Below the pieces are notes generated by a model, which did not search any database, had not been told where the DNA came from, and saw nothing but the letters and a program-made list of their open reading frames with translations. Below, in pieces: positions 34,503 through 42,361 of a DNA stretch of 64,000 bases (position 1 is its first letter; each line of letters starts with the position of its first letter). The DNA comes from Ilyomonas sp965214235 (GTDB lineage Bacteria; Bacteroidota; Bacteroidia; Chitinophagales; Chitinophagaceae): contig CBDCBH010000003.1 of assembly GCA_965214235.1 (NCBI GenBank), forward strand, positions 1,984,001 to 2,048,000, given 5' to 3'. The translations under genes were made by a program, and so were the position numbers.

Positions 34503-35042
34503 TTATACAGCTGTAAAAAATGAAAATACAGTAGTTCCGTAATTACGCTGAAAAGCAAAGCCGGTATAGCTTTCGTAATTATTGCGCGGTGTATGTTCTA
34601 ACACAAAAAAACCTTTGGGCAGCAATAATTGTTTAGCCATAATTTGTTTGGGTAGATCATCAATAGTGGTTAAGGCATACGGCGGACCGGCGAAAATAAA
34701 ATTGAAGCCGGTTGTACAAGCAGCGATGTATTGAAATACATCCATCATCAACACCTGGCAGTTTTCAATTTTTAAGGTGGCAATGTTTTTTTTAATGAAG
34801 CCATACATTTCTTTATCCCGCTCAATGATGGTTACTGATGCCGCACCGCGCGACGCCAATTCATAACTGATGCCGCCTGTGCCGCCAAACAAATCAAGCG
34901 TGGTAATGCCATCAAAGCTCATCCGGTTTTGCAAAATGTTAAACAAGCCCTCTTTCGCAATGTCCGTTGTCGGGCGCGTGTTGGGCATGTTTGCCGGCGC
35001 GTTAATGCGCCGGCCGCCTAACGAGCCGGATATAATTCTCAT
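34503..35042 (-). CDS. rsmD: RsmD-family 16S rRNA guanine methyltransferase with altered motif IV
   Basis: A 179-residue member of the RsmD family, which methylates G966 N2 of 16S rRNA. Family marks are the start MRIISGSLGGRRINAP, NTRPTTDIAKEGLFNILQNR, TLDLFGGTGGISYELASRGAASVTIIERD (SAM site) and the motif IV region NFIFAGPPYALT near residue 120. In this family the motif is DPPY; here the first residue is Gly (codon GGT). That Asp/Asn normally binds the target amino group, so catalysis may be lost or the change may be a sequencing error. The gene overlaps DUF3822 by 4 bp. Confidence 0.9.
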   Translation of the reverse strand: MRIISGSLGGRRINAPANMPNTRPTTDIAKEGLFNILQNRMSFDGITTLDLFGGTGGISYELASRGAASVTIIERDKEMYGFIKKNIATLKIENCQVLMMDVFQYIAACTTGFNFIFAGPPYALTTIDDLPKQIMAKQLLLPKGFFVLEHTPRNNYESYTGFAFQRNYGTTVFSFFTAV

Positions 35043-35911
35043 GTAGTTGGCAAATTGTAAGTAGTAAAATAATGCGCCGGGTATTCGTCTTTTATTTTAC
35101 CCTTTTTTGTAAACTGAAGATTGTTTATATACAGGTACATCTCTTTGTACAAAGGAGACGTTTCATCAATAAAACCGGAAACAAGCGTACTGGTATCATC
35201 CCTGCTCATTTCCAGTATATCAAGCGTATTGAGAATATGATAAACGGCTTCTTGCGGTGTTGCAAAACGATATACTGTAGCCAGTTGCAACGTGCTGTTT
35301 TTAATAGCCGTCAGGATAAAATGCGATTGGTAAAACTGAAGGTACAGCGTATTGTTAGCAGTTTTATTTTGTTGTAGTAATAAACTATACACTTTATGCG
35401 AATGGGATGCCTGCGGTAATTGTTGAGTGATGATTTTATAAAGAATAGAATCAGCGGTAAAAGTAAATGTATAATCTTGTAATGATTGATACATGGGTGA
35501 TGATTGAAAGCTTTGGCTGTTTATTAAATTGAGATAAGCAACAGCGTTACCGGCACTGAATTTATGAGCGGGTACACACATAAAGTTTTCATTCTCCCAC
35601 ACAATTTCCTGCGACGAAAAATCATTGCTCAACAAGATAGAACGCCGCTTCAGTTCTCTGAACGCATCTATAAAACCGCCTTCTGTATTATCGTAGGTAA
35701 AAGTGAAATATTCCAATGCTGTAAACGCTTCTTCACTTCCTGTGCACCAGCAGGTAAGATGATTGGCTCCTATCTCTATATGAAGCTCATGGCTTTCTTC
35801 GGGATGCGTGTAAATGCTGAATAATTTTTGAACCATGCGGCAAAGTAAGGGAAAATTGAGTGAGGAGTTGATGTGAGATACGTTCAATTTTGCATTGCGC
35901 AAATGAGGCAA
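35039..35911 (-). CDS. DUF3822 family protein
   Basis: A 290-residue member of DUF3822, a Bacteroidota family of unknown function usually encoded beside rsmD. Features: LHIEIGANHLTCWCTG, ALEYFTFTYDNTEGGFIDAF, WENENFMCVPAHKFSAGNAVAYLNLI, and the C-terminal GFIDETSPLYKEMYLYINNLQF. Some relatives look like a degenerate ASKHA/actin-like fold, but that is uncertain. The start is unsure: the first ATG is at 35911 and a later one at 35836 (MVQKLFSIY) is also reasonable. It leads the run rsmD-bioD-5-FTHF cyclo-ligase-lpxK, which has only small gaps and overlaps. Confidence 0.8.
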   Translation of the reverse strand: MPHLRNAKLNVSHINSSLNFPLLCRMVQKLFSIYTHPEESHELHIEIGANHLTCWCTGSEEAFTALEYFTFTYDNTEGGFIDAFRELKRRSILLSNDFSSQEIVWENENFMCVPAHKFSAGNAVAYLNLINSQSFQSSPMYQSLQDYTFTFTADSILYKIITQQLPQASHSHKVYSLLLQQNKTANNTLYLQFYQSHFILTAIKNSTLQLATVYRFATPQEAVYHILNTLDILEMSRDDTSTLVSGFIDETSPLYKEMYLYINNLQFTKKGKIKDEYPAHYFTTYNLPTT

Positions 35912-35959
35912 CTGTAGCTGTATTTGCGCGACTGATTATATGCAATTGCGTATATTTGG

Positions 35960-36312
35960 GAGTTACCTGCAAGCTTTTTGACAAACGAAAGTTTGTCGTT
36001 TTCTTTTGCCTCACTTTTCAAGCTTGACAAAGCTTGTAAGCAACGTTTGTTTTTACGCCACTTTTGTTTTTGCATCACGTGTTGGCTTGTTCGTGTTGAC
36101 ACAATAAAGCAGCAGGTAACAAGAGGTTTTGTATCAGCACGGCTGACACATCTCAGCAGTTACTTCAGTTCTTTTTTGGGCTTCGGTTATCGGCTCGACA
36201 GAACGCTGTTGGTCATTTGTTTTTGTTTGTATCTTCAGTTTTTAAATCGGCTTTGTGTTAGGCAGACGGACTTCGTCCGCCCTGCCTAACACAAAGCCGT
36301 TCACGTTAGGCG
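35960..36312. repeat. Class II attC-like element A (left end of cassette array)
   Basis: A non-coding element about 350 bp long between DUF3822 and the HEPN gene. It shares about 240 bp with element C2 at roughly 80% identity (for example ACGTTTGTTTTTACGCCAC near 36043). Near its right end is a perfect 17-bp hairpin (CGGCTTTGTGTTAGGCA at 36248-36264, complement at 36283-36299) containing a smaller hairpin. It ends in GTTAGGC at 36305-36311, 8 bp before the next gene. The left limit is approximate. Confidence 0.6.
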
Positions 36313-36319
36313 CAAACTT

Positions 36320-37443
36320 ATGGCAACATCCCCCAAAATAATAATACCAGCTTTTATTGCGTCGCCTTTACCATTTCGACTAATTAAACGAACTCCAAAA
36401 GACAGCTGGAATCCAACCATAGAGGATATTAATAAACATAAATACGATTACGTTCGTCTGCATAGAGTAAGTGGTACAATAGATATTGGTCTTCAAAAGC
36501 CTTATACACTTGCTGTAACTTTCGATGGAAGTTTCATTTTGCCAGCAATAAAGAAATACGAAGAAATACAGTTGCTGTTGATGAGTTTAATAATTTCTTT
36601 GGTAGTTTACTTTTAGGCGGAGTATTCACTCAATCAGTTGATGCAACGTTTCTACAAAAATGCATTGTATATAAAAACTATTACTTTGAAACAATGTATC
36701 CACCGATAAATTCATTTGTAGAACTAAAAAACTCATTTAGGCATAAACATTCGAGTATAAAGGACAATATCATTTTGCTTGATTCCGATTATATATTGTT
36801 ATCTGATTTGACAGATGCTTACATAAAAGGGAAATCATTTTTAGAAAAAGTAAAAAACTTATCTGCGTCATTTCTCATAAAAGGTACAACCGCATTTATA
36901 AATAATTCGTTTGCAGAATCTCTAATTAATAACTGGCTTTCTATAGAACAAATTTTGGATAATATATGGCAGGCAAACATATTGCAGAAGCAAATCGAAG
37001 TTGCCATCTCCGGTAGAAATGATTTTCTAAAGGACAACAGAACATGGACAAGTGCAGCAAAAGCTGAAATGCTATTTCAAATAAAACTTATCGATGCAAG
37101 TCTTTACAACCAAATATCAATTGCCAGAAAGGCAAGAAACAATTTTGTACATACAGGTGAAAACCCTTCTAAAAAAGATGCAGAGACTGCATTTAATGCT
37201 TTGTTTTCATTGCTATCATTAGCTGTTTCTCATTTCACCGACTCTGACCTCTTTAGTGAGCTACTTGATAAGTATAAAAGTATTGACCCAATCAAAAGAA
37301 ACTTCTATGATAAGAAGAAAACAGAGTTTAAAGTTGAAGAAGTTGAATATTGGCTTGACGCAGCGATACCTCCTATCCCAGGTAGCGACAAATGGGATGG
37401 AAAAGATTACAAATATGATACAGGATTTGACTTTGAAAAATAA
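36320..37443 (+). pseudogene. HEPN (Apea-like) domain protein, frameshifted
   Basis: Two frames belong together. The first, 36320-36616, gives MATSPKIIIPAFIASPLPF and KPYTLAVTFDGSFILPAIKKYEE. From about 36565 the frame one base earlier continues as VAVDEFNNFFGSLLLGGVFTQ and YKNYYFETMYPPINSFVEL, then joins the 36694-37443 frame. A one-base loss near 36565 explains it; restored, the protein is about 374 residues. The C-terminal half has RKARNNFVHTGENPSKKDAE, an R-x4-H motif of HEPN/Apea-type domains, which are often RNases or structural parts of defence and toxin systems. N-terminal half is not recognised. It is the first gene of the array and starts 8 bp after an element. Confidence 0.65.
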
Positions 37444-37450
37444 AGTCTGC

Positions 37451-37646
37451 GCCTAACATTGGTATTGCTGCAAGTGGGGCTTGACGTTGAAACTTCGGCT
37501 GTTTGCATCGCTGTACTTTTGTTCTGGCAGACGAATATCTATTTGGCTTTTTGTTGTTAACTTCAACTTTATATTTTCAATTGGGCATCGGTTCCGGGCT
37601 GGACGTTATAAAATATCCCACCTGCAGCAATACTAGAACGTTAGGC
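37451..37646. repeat. Class I attC-like element B (best preserved)
   Basis: A 196-bp element that begins GCCTAAC and ends GTTAGGC. GTATTGCTGCAAGTGGG on the left pairs with CCCACCTGCAGCAATAC on the right at 16 of 17 positions, with 2-3 extra bases near the right end that would be unpaired. The middle (about 130 bp) has GTTCCGGGCTGGACG, shared with other elements. The next gene starts 30 bp further on. The layout is that of an attC site but with a longer central part. Confidence 0.75.
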
Positions 37647-37676
37647 GTAAGCTATAAACAGTTTAAAATTATAGGG

Positions 37677-38659
37677 ATGACAAGAATATACTTTTTATTG
37701 TTTTTGACAGTTGCAACTTTGACAAATTCTTTTGGTCAAATTAAAAAAGGAAAATTTGAAATTAAAGGACAATTATCTGGTTTTACCGACAGTGCAGTAA
37801 TTTACCTAAATGGCATTGACACTACCCTTATATTACAAAATCAATTTCATTTTATTGGTTCTTTAAAAGAAAATGTGAAGCATGTTCTGCTTAGAGTGGC
37901 CAATTCAAGTGATTACAAATTTTTTTGGCTCGAAAATTCATCAATTACATTTAACGCAGAAAAAGGAAAATTTAGAGAGGCGATAATTATTGGCTCAAAG
38001 ACACAAAATGAAGAGACCAAATTAGATGCGACTATTAAGACCACAGGAAAAGAGAAAGAACAAAGTATTTTTTTATTCGCAATCACCCTACTTCAATAAT
38101 AAGTGCATACATTTTAAGTGTTTATGCTTCTACTTGGGGTAAAGACACTTCGACAATATTGTATCGTAATCTTTCTAAAAAAAATAAAGCCACTTCTTAT
38201 GGAAAGGATGTTTTCGAATTTATTACACTCAATAAAAACATAAAGATTGGCGACAAGTATATTGATTTTAGTGAGCCTAATATTGAAGGTAAAAGCGTCA
38301 GCCTATCTGATTATAACGGAAAGGTTACTTTGCTTGAATTTTGGGGTTCATGGTGCGGACCATGTAGAGAAGGAAATCCAGAATTAGTAAGGATTTACAA
38401 TGAATTTAAGGATAAGGGGTTTGATATATTAGGTGTTGCAGCGGACGACAAAAAAGAAGAATGGATTGAAACTGTAAAAAAAGATAGTTTGACATGGCAG
38501 AATGTAAGCGACCTTAAAGGAGATAAAAATAAAGCTGTTCTTATTTATGGTGTATATTACTATCCAGCTAACTTTCTGATTAATAAAGATGGTGTTATTA
38601 TCGCCAGAGATTTAAGAGGAAAGGATTTAAGTGATAAGCTTATTGAAATTCTAAAGTAG
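37677..38659 (+). pseudogene. TlpA-like thiol-disulfide oxidoreductase (DUF4369 N-terminus), frameshifted
   Basis: One gene split by an indel. From the ATG at 37677: signal peptide (MTRIYFLLFLTVATLTNSFG) and a DUF4369-like start (FEIKGQLSGFTDSAVIYLNG), 141 residues to a stop at 38097. In the shifted frame the protein goes on as FFIRNHPTSIISAYILSVYAS, which joins the frame of 38159-38659. The shift sits at a run of seven T near 38066-38072. The C-terminal half is a thioredoxin-fold domain with LLEFWGSWCGPCREGNPELV (CGPC active site), GFDILGVAADDKKE and GVYYYPANFLINKDGVI. Restored length is about 327. Such proteins keep periplasmic thiols reduced or help in c-type cytochrome assembly. It may be a true pseudogene or a homopolymer error. 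Confidence 0.75.
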
Positions 38660-38664
38660 CCTAC

Positions 38665-38861
38665 GCCCAACAGGCGGTTTGTCAATATGGCGGGGCGATG
38701 AATATATTCGCGACTTTTTGTTCGCTAATCGGCTTCAGTTTCAGCCGAAGAATAAAGCCAAGCTGTAGTTTTTATCATCATCTTTTGTAACTTTATTCAG
38801 AAGCGGTTACGGGCTGACGAATTTCAAATACCGCCGCATCGCCAAGCCCTCAACGTTGTGT
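38665..38861. repeat. Class I attC-like element C1
   Basis: A 197-bp element starting GCCCAAC (fits RYYYAAC) after the thioredoxin gene. It holds GGTTACGGGCTGACGAATTT (38805-38824), identical in element D. Arms GGCGGTTTGTCAATATGGCGG and CCGCCGCATCGCCAAGCCC pair imperfectly. Its right end GTTGTG is degenerate, and a class II element follows directly. Confidence 0.6.
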
Positions 38862-39203
38862 GCAGGCTTTTGACAAGTCAAAAGAGCCATTTTTGTTTTT
38901 ACTTCATTTTCAGGTTGACAAGTGCTGAGTAGCCACGTTTGTTTTTACGCCACTTTTGTTTTTGCATCACTCGCTGGCACGCTCATGCTGACAAACTAAA
39001 GCAGCAGGTAACAAGTGGTTTTGTGTCAGCACGGCTGACACAGATCAACAGCTACTCCAGCTCTCTACTCATCTTCGGTTATCGGCTCGACAGAGTGCTG
39101 TTGAACATTTGCTTTTATTTGTATCTTTCGTTCTTTAACCGGCTTTTGGTGCTAGGCTGACCGAACTTTCATCGCGCCATCACAAAGCCTCGCAACGTTA
39201 GCG
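38862..39203. repeat. Class II attC-like element C2
   Basis: About 340 bp directly after C1. It aligns to element A from ACGTTTGTTTTTACGCCAC on and has ATCGGCTCGACAGAGTGCTG, nearly the same in A and E. It ends GTTAGCG at 39197-39203. No gene lies between C1 and C2. Confidence 0.6.
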
Positions 39204-39335
39204 GTCATGGTAACCGAAACGACCAAACATTGACAATTATAAATCTGACCTTACATTTTCATTAAACAAACGTAGATTTCGTTAATACTGTTTTTAAATT
39301 GTTGCTAACATTTGCATTAATATTAAAAACAAAAA

Positions 39336-40316
39336 ATGAAAATAGTAGTAACAGGTTCTTTAGGGAACATCAGTAAGCCACTAACCACAGAATTAATTCA
39401 AAAAGGGCATTCGGTTATTGTGATCAGTAGTAAACCTTATAAACAAAAGGAAATTGAAATATTGGGTGCTAAGGCTGCCATTGGCTCAATAGATGATGTA
39501 ATTTTTCTTACTAAAACTTTCACTGGTGCTGATGCAGTTTATACTATGTTGCCGCCATTTCCTTTCTTAGAAGATATGAATATTGACGCAAGAGCAGAAG
39601 CAAAAAGAATTTGTACAAATTATTTAGAGGCTATTAAAGGCTCTGGTGTAAAACGGGTTGTTCATCTTAGCAGTATTGGAGCTCACTTAGAAAAAGGTAA
39701 TGGGCTTCTTGCTTTCCATTTTTATGCAGAACAGGTTTTGAAACAGCTTCCTGCCGACGTAGCTATTACTTTTATAAGACCTGTTGGATTCTACAACAAC
39801 ATATATCAGTTTATGGATATCATAAAAGGAGAAGGATTTCTAAAAGGTTTTCTTGGCAAAATCATGACTCTTCGCTTTTATGGCCCAATAGCTTTGATGC
39901 AAGGAAAAAAAGGTTTGATTTTATCTAACTATGGCAATAATGATAAAATGCCTTGGGTGGCACCAAACGATATTGCTTCTGTAATAACTGAAGAATTAAC
40001 AACACCTTGGAGCGGTATAAGAGTGAGATATATTGCAAGCGAAATACTTACTTGTAGTCAAATAGCAAGTATATTAGGTGAAGCAATTGGCAAACCTTAT
40101 TTGAAATGGGTAACTGTTAGCGACAAGCAAATGTTGAATGCGTTAAAAGGATTAAAAATGCCATTTTCTCTTGCAAACGATCTTATTGAAATGAACGCAA
40201 GTATGCGTAATGGTGGTGTATTATTTGAGGATTATAATAAGAATAAACCAGCATTGGGCATAGTAAAAATGAAAGATTTCGCAAAGGAATTTGCAATAAA
40301 GTATAACCAAAAATAA
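39336..40316 (+). CDS. NmrA-like NAD(P)H-binding oxidoreductase
   Basis: A 326-residue atypical short-chain dehydrogenase of the NmrA/NAD(P)-binding group. It starts MKIVVTGSLGNISKPLTTELI (a Rossmann fold with the G-x-x-G-x-x-x pattern), then VVHLSSIGAHLEKGNG (position of the usual Ser and Tyr), FIRPVGFYNNIYQFM and WVAPNDIASVITEEL. These proteins reduce quinones or act as redox sensors; the precise role here is unknown. An AraC-type regulator follows after 10 bp, so the two are one operon and one cassette. Upstream lie elements C1 and C2 and a 133-bp leader. Confidence 0.87.
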   Translation: MKIVVTGSLGNISKPLTTELIQKGHSVIVISSKPYKQKEIEILGAKAAIGSIDDVIFLTKTFTGADAVYTMLPPFPFLEDMNIDARAEAKRICTNYLEAIKGSGVKRVVHLSSIGAHLEKGNGLLAFHFYAEQVLKQLPADVAITFIRPVGFYNNIYQFMDIIKGEGFLKGFLGKIMTLRFYGPIALMQGKKGLILSNYGNNDKMPWVAPNDIASVITEELTTPWSGIRVRYIASEILTCSQIASILGEAIGKPYLKWVTVSDKQMLNALKGLKMPFSLANDLIEMNASMRNGGVLFEDYNKNKPALGIVKMKDFAKEFAIKYNQK

Positions 40317-40326
40317 ATACTGAAAC

Positions 40327-41247
40327 ATGAAAAATGTTCAACCAGTTAGAATTAAAAGTATCAGCGAGTATCATGAAATTTTAGGATGCTCTAAACCAGA
40401 GCATCCTCTGATTAGCCTGATAGATTTAAATGATTTTAAGCCTTTTTCAAGCAATACACAGATCAGCGTTATATATGATTTTTATATTATTTCATTAAAA
40501 CGAAAATCTATTGGAACTGTCAATTATTTTTACGGACAGAAGCAATATGATCTTGATGAAGGGATTCTATTTTTCATTGCTCCTAATCAAGTTTTTTCTT
40601 TCGATGCTGATGAAAATTTTACAACTTCGGGATGGGTATTGCTAATACATCCCGATTTTTTATGGAATACACCTTTAGCCAAAATTATTAAGCAGTATGA
40701 ATATTTTAGCTATTCAGTAAATGAAGCATTATATCTTTCAGAAAAAGAAGAAACTATTGTACAAAATCTTATTCAAAACATAAAGCAAGAATACAATACC
40801 AACATTGATAAATTCAGCCAAACAATTATAATAACCCAAATTGAAACTTTATTGACCTATGCTGACCGATTTTACAACCGCCAATTCCTTACACGAAAAA
40901 AGATAAATCATCAGATTTTGAATCGCTTGGAAGTATTACTTATTAACTATTTCGACAACGATGATCTGCTAACAAAAGGAACCCTAACCGTTCAATACAT
41001 TGCCGAACAATTAAATGTATCTCCCAATTATTTAAGTGGCTTGCTCAAAGTTTTGACAGGTAAAAGTACACTGGAACACATTCAAGAAAAATTAATAGAT
41101 AAGGCTAAAGAAAAGCTGTCTACCACTAGCTTGTCTGTAAGTGAAATTGCCTACCAATTAGGATTTGACTATCCGCAGACGTTTGGCAATTTATTCAAAA
41201 AGAAAACTAACCTTTCGCCATCGGAATTCAGAGTATCGTTTAACTAA
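40327..41247 (+). CDS. AraC family transcriptional regulator
   Basis: A 306-residue regulator. The N-terminal half is a cupin-like ligand or dimer part (YDFYIISLKRKSIGTVNYFYGQKQYDLDEG and APNQVFSFDADEN). The C-terminal half has two helix-turn-helix motifs: LTVQYIAEQLNVSPNYLSGLLK and LSVSEIAYQLGFDYPQTFGNLFKKKTNLSPSEFR, the classic AraC signature. It probably controls the NAD(P)H-binding oxidoreductase gene 10 bp upstream, a frequent pairing in Bacteroidota. Its end is 27 bp before element D. Confidence 0.93.
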   Translation: MKNVQPVRIKSISEYHEILGCSKPEHPLISLIDLNDFKPFSSNTQISVIYDFYIISLKRKSIGTVNYFYGQKQYDLDEGILFFIAPNQVFSFDADENFTTSGWVLLIHPDFLWNTPLAKIIKQYEYFSYSVNEALYLSEKEETIVQNLIQNIKQEYNTNIDKFSQTIIITQIETLLTYADRFYNRQFLTRKKINHQILNRLEVLLINYFDNDDLLTKGTLTVQYIAEQLNVSPNYLSGLLKVLTGKSTLEHIQEKLIDKAKEKLSTTSLSVSEIAYQLGFDYPQTFGNLFKKKTNLSPSEFRVSFN

Positions 41248-41274
41248 CCTTGCCGACCGAGAAAAACTACTACC

Positions 41275-41468
41275 GCTAACATGGGTTTTGTGCAGGCATG
41301 GCAGGACGTTGTTAGTTTCAAGCATTTGCTCACTATTGGCTTCGGCTCGGGCTTGACAAACATCGCTGAACTTTTGGTTGTTATCTTGTACATTTGGTTT
41401 TCAATCAGCAGCGGTTACGGGCTGACGAATTTCAAATCCCATGCCTGCACAAAGCCCTGATCGTTAGC
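41275..41468. repeat. Class I attC-like element D
   Basis: A 194-bp element starting GCTAAC and ending GTTAGC. GGGTTTTGTGCAGGCATGG on the left pairs with CCATGCCTGCACAAAGCCC on the right at 18 of 19 positions. These arms are unrelated in sequence to those of element B, while the inner GGTTACGGGCTGACGAATTT is the same as in C1. Confidence 0.75.
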
Positions 41469-41620
41469 AGCAATGCCGTTTGCATACAACTATTCTTAAT
41501 ATAATATATCCTTTGGAAAGTAACAATTCTCATAAGCTGTTATTTTATGGGGCTAAAATTATTCATAAGAATCAAAAAATATTTTAGACAACTCTATTTA
41601 TCACATCTAAAAAAAAACGC

Positions 41621-42088
41621 ATGAAAAATTTACAAGTTATCTGGTTTATATTTTTTATATTTCTAGTATTTTATGTTTATGGAGCCGGAATGGTAGACGG
41701 ATTTGTAGGCTACCCGCTATATTATATAGCTGGCAAAAGCAATGTATGGACAACATATAAAAATGCGTTCAACCAATTGGTGACCTTTCCGCTTGCTGCA
41801 CCTTCATTGTTTTTGCCCATTGTAACATTTATTGCAATTTGGCTAAAGCCAACATCTGCCCCACGCAATGCTATAATTATCTCGTTCTTGTTAACATTTG
41901 CGTTAGAAGCATTAACTATAAAAACAATGTGGCCTCTTCATGGAGAGTTAGCTCATTCTTATTCAGACACATTGATGGATAAAATAATGTTTTTTGACCA
42001 TTCTGTGAGGAAAAGCATACAGACAATCAATTTAATTATCGTGTTCTATTTGTTTTACTGTGCCATAAAAAATAGGCAGCAGACATGA
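41621..42088 (+). CDS. Unrecognised four-helix membrane protein
   Basis: A 155-residue membrane protein with about four hydrophobic helices: IWFIFFIFLVFYVYGAG, FPLAAPSLFLPIVTFIAIWL, NAIIISFLLTFALEALTI, and TINLIIVFYLFYCAI near the end. Between the first two are GFVGYPLYYIAGKSN and NAFNQLVTF, and later MWPLHGELAHSYSDTLMDKI with two His. I do not recognise the family; some DUF membrane proteins of similar size bind heme or quinone but there is no direct sign here. It is alone in its unit between elements D and E, as expected of a cassette. Confidence 0.65.
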   Translation: MKNLQVIWFIFFIFLVFYVYGAGMVDGFVGYPLYYIAGKSNVWTTYKNAFNQLVTFPLAAPSLFLPIVTFIAIWLKPTSAPRNAIIISFLLTFALEALTIKTMWPLHGELAHSYSDTLMDKIMFFDHSVRKSIQTINLIIVFYLFYCAIKNRQQT

Positions 42089-42139
42089 TTAAGCGAGCAT
42101 GCATTATTTCTCCAAAAACAATGAAAAAGACACTATCGC

Positions 42140-42335
42140 CAACATACAGCTTTCTGCTTTGCCGGCTGACACAGCAAAGCAGCTACTTCAGTTCTTTATT
42201 TATTTTCGGTTATCAGCTCGACAGAACGCTATCGAACATCAGTTTTTGTTTGTTTCTTTTGTTCTATTTTCGGCTTTTAGTTACAGGCTGACCGAACTTT
42301 CTTAGCGCCGCCATAAAGCCTAAACCGCTGCAGGC
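42140..42335. repeat. Class II attC-like element E (short)
   Basis: About 195 bp between the membrane protein and chitinase genes. It aligns to the last half of C2 and A: GGCTGACACAGCAAAGCAGC, TCGGTTATCAGCTCGACAGA and AGGCTGACCGAACTTTC. The left part of the class II sequence is missing and the right end is not a clear GTTAGGC (CCTAAACCGCTGCAGGC). Confidence 0.5.
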
Positions 42336-42361
42336 AATTTAAAAAAACCAGACTCAACCAA

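Noticed and set aside
35978..39160. Similar reading frames inside class II elements A (35978-36289), C2 (38939-39160) and E (42085-42291), sharing peptides such as LRHFCFCIT and FGYRLDR, which look like a repeated small protein.
   Set aside because: Comparing A with C2 codon by codon, most differences change the amino acid and few are silent, so there is no sign of protein-level selection. The similarity is explained by the DNA repeat itself. There is no start site or signal in common.
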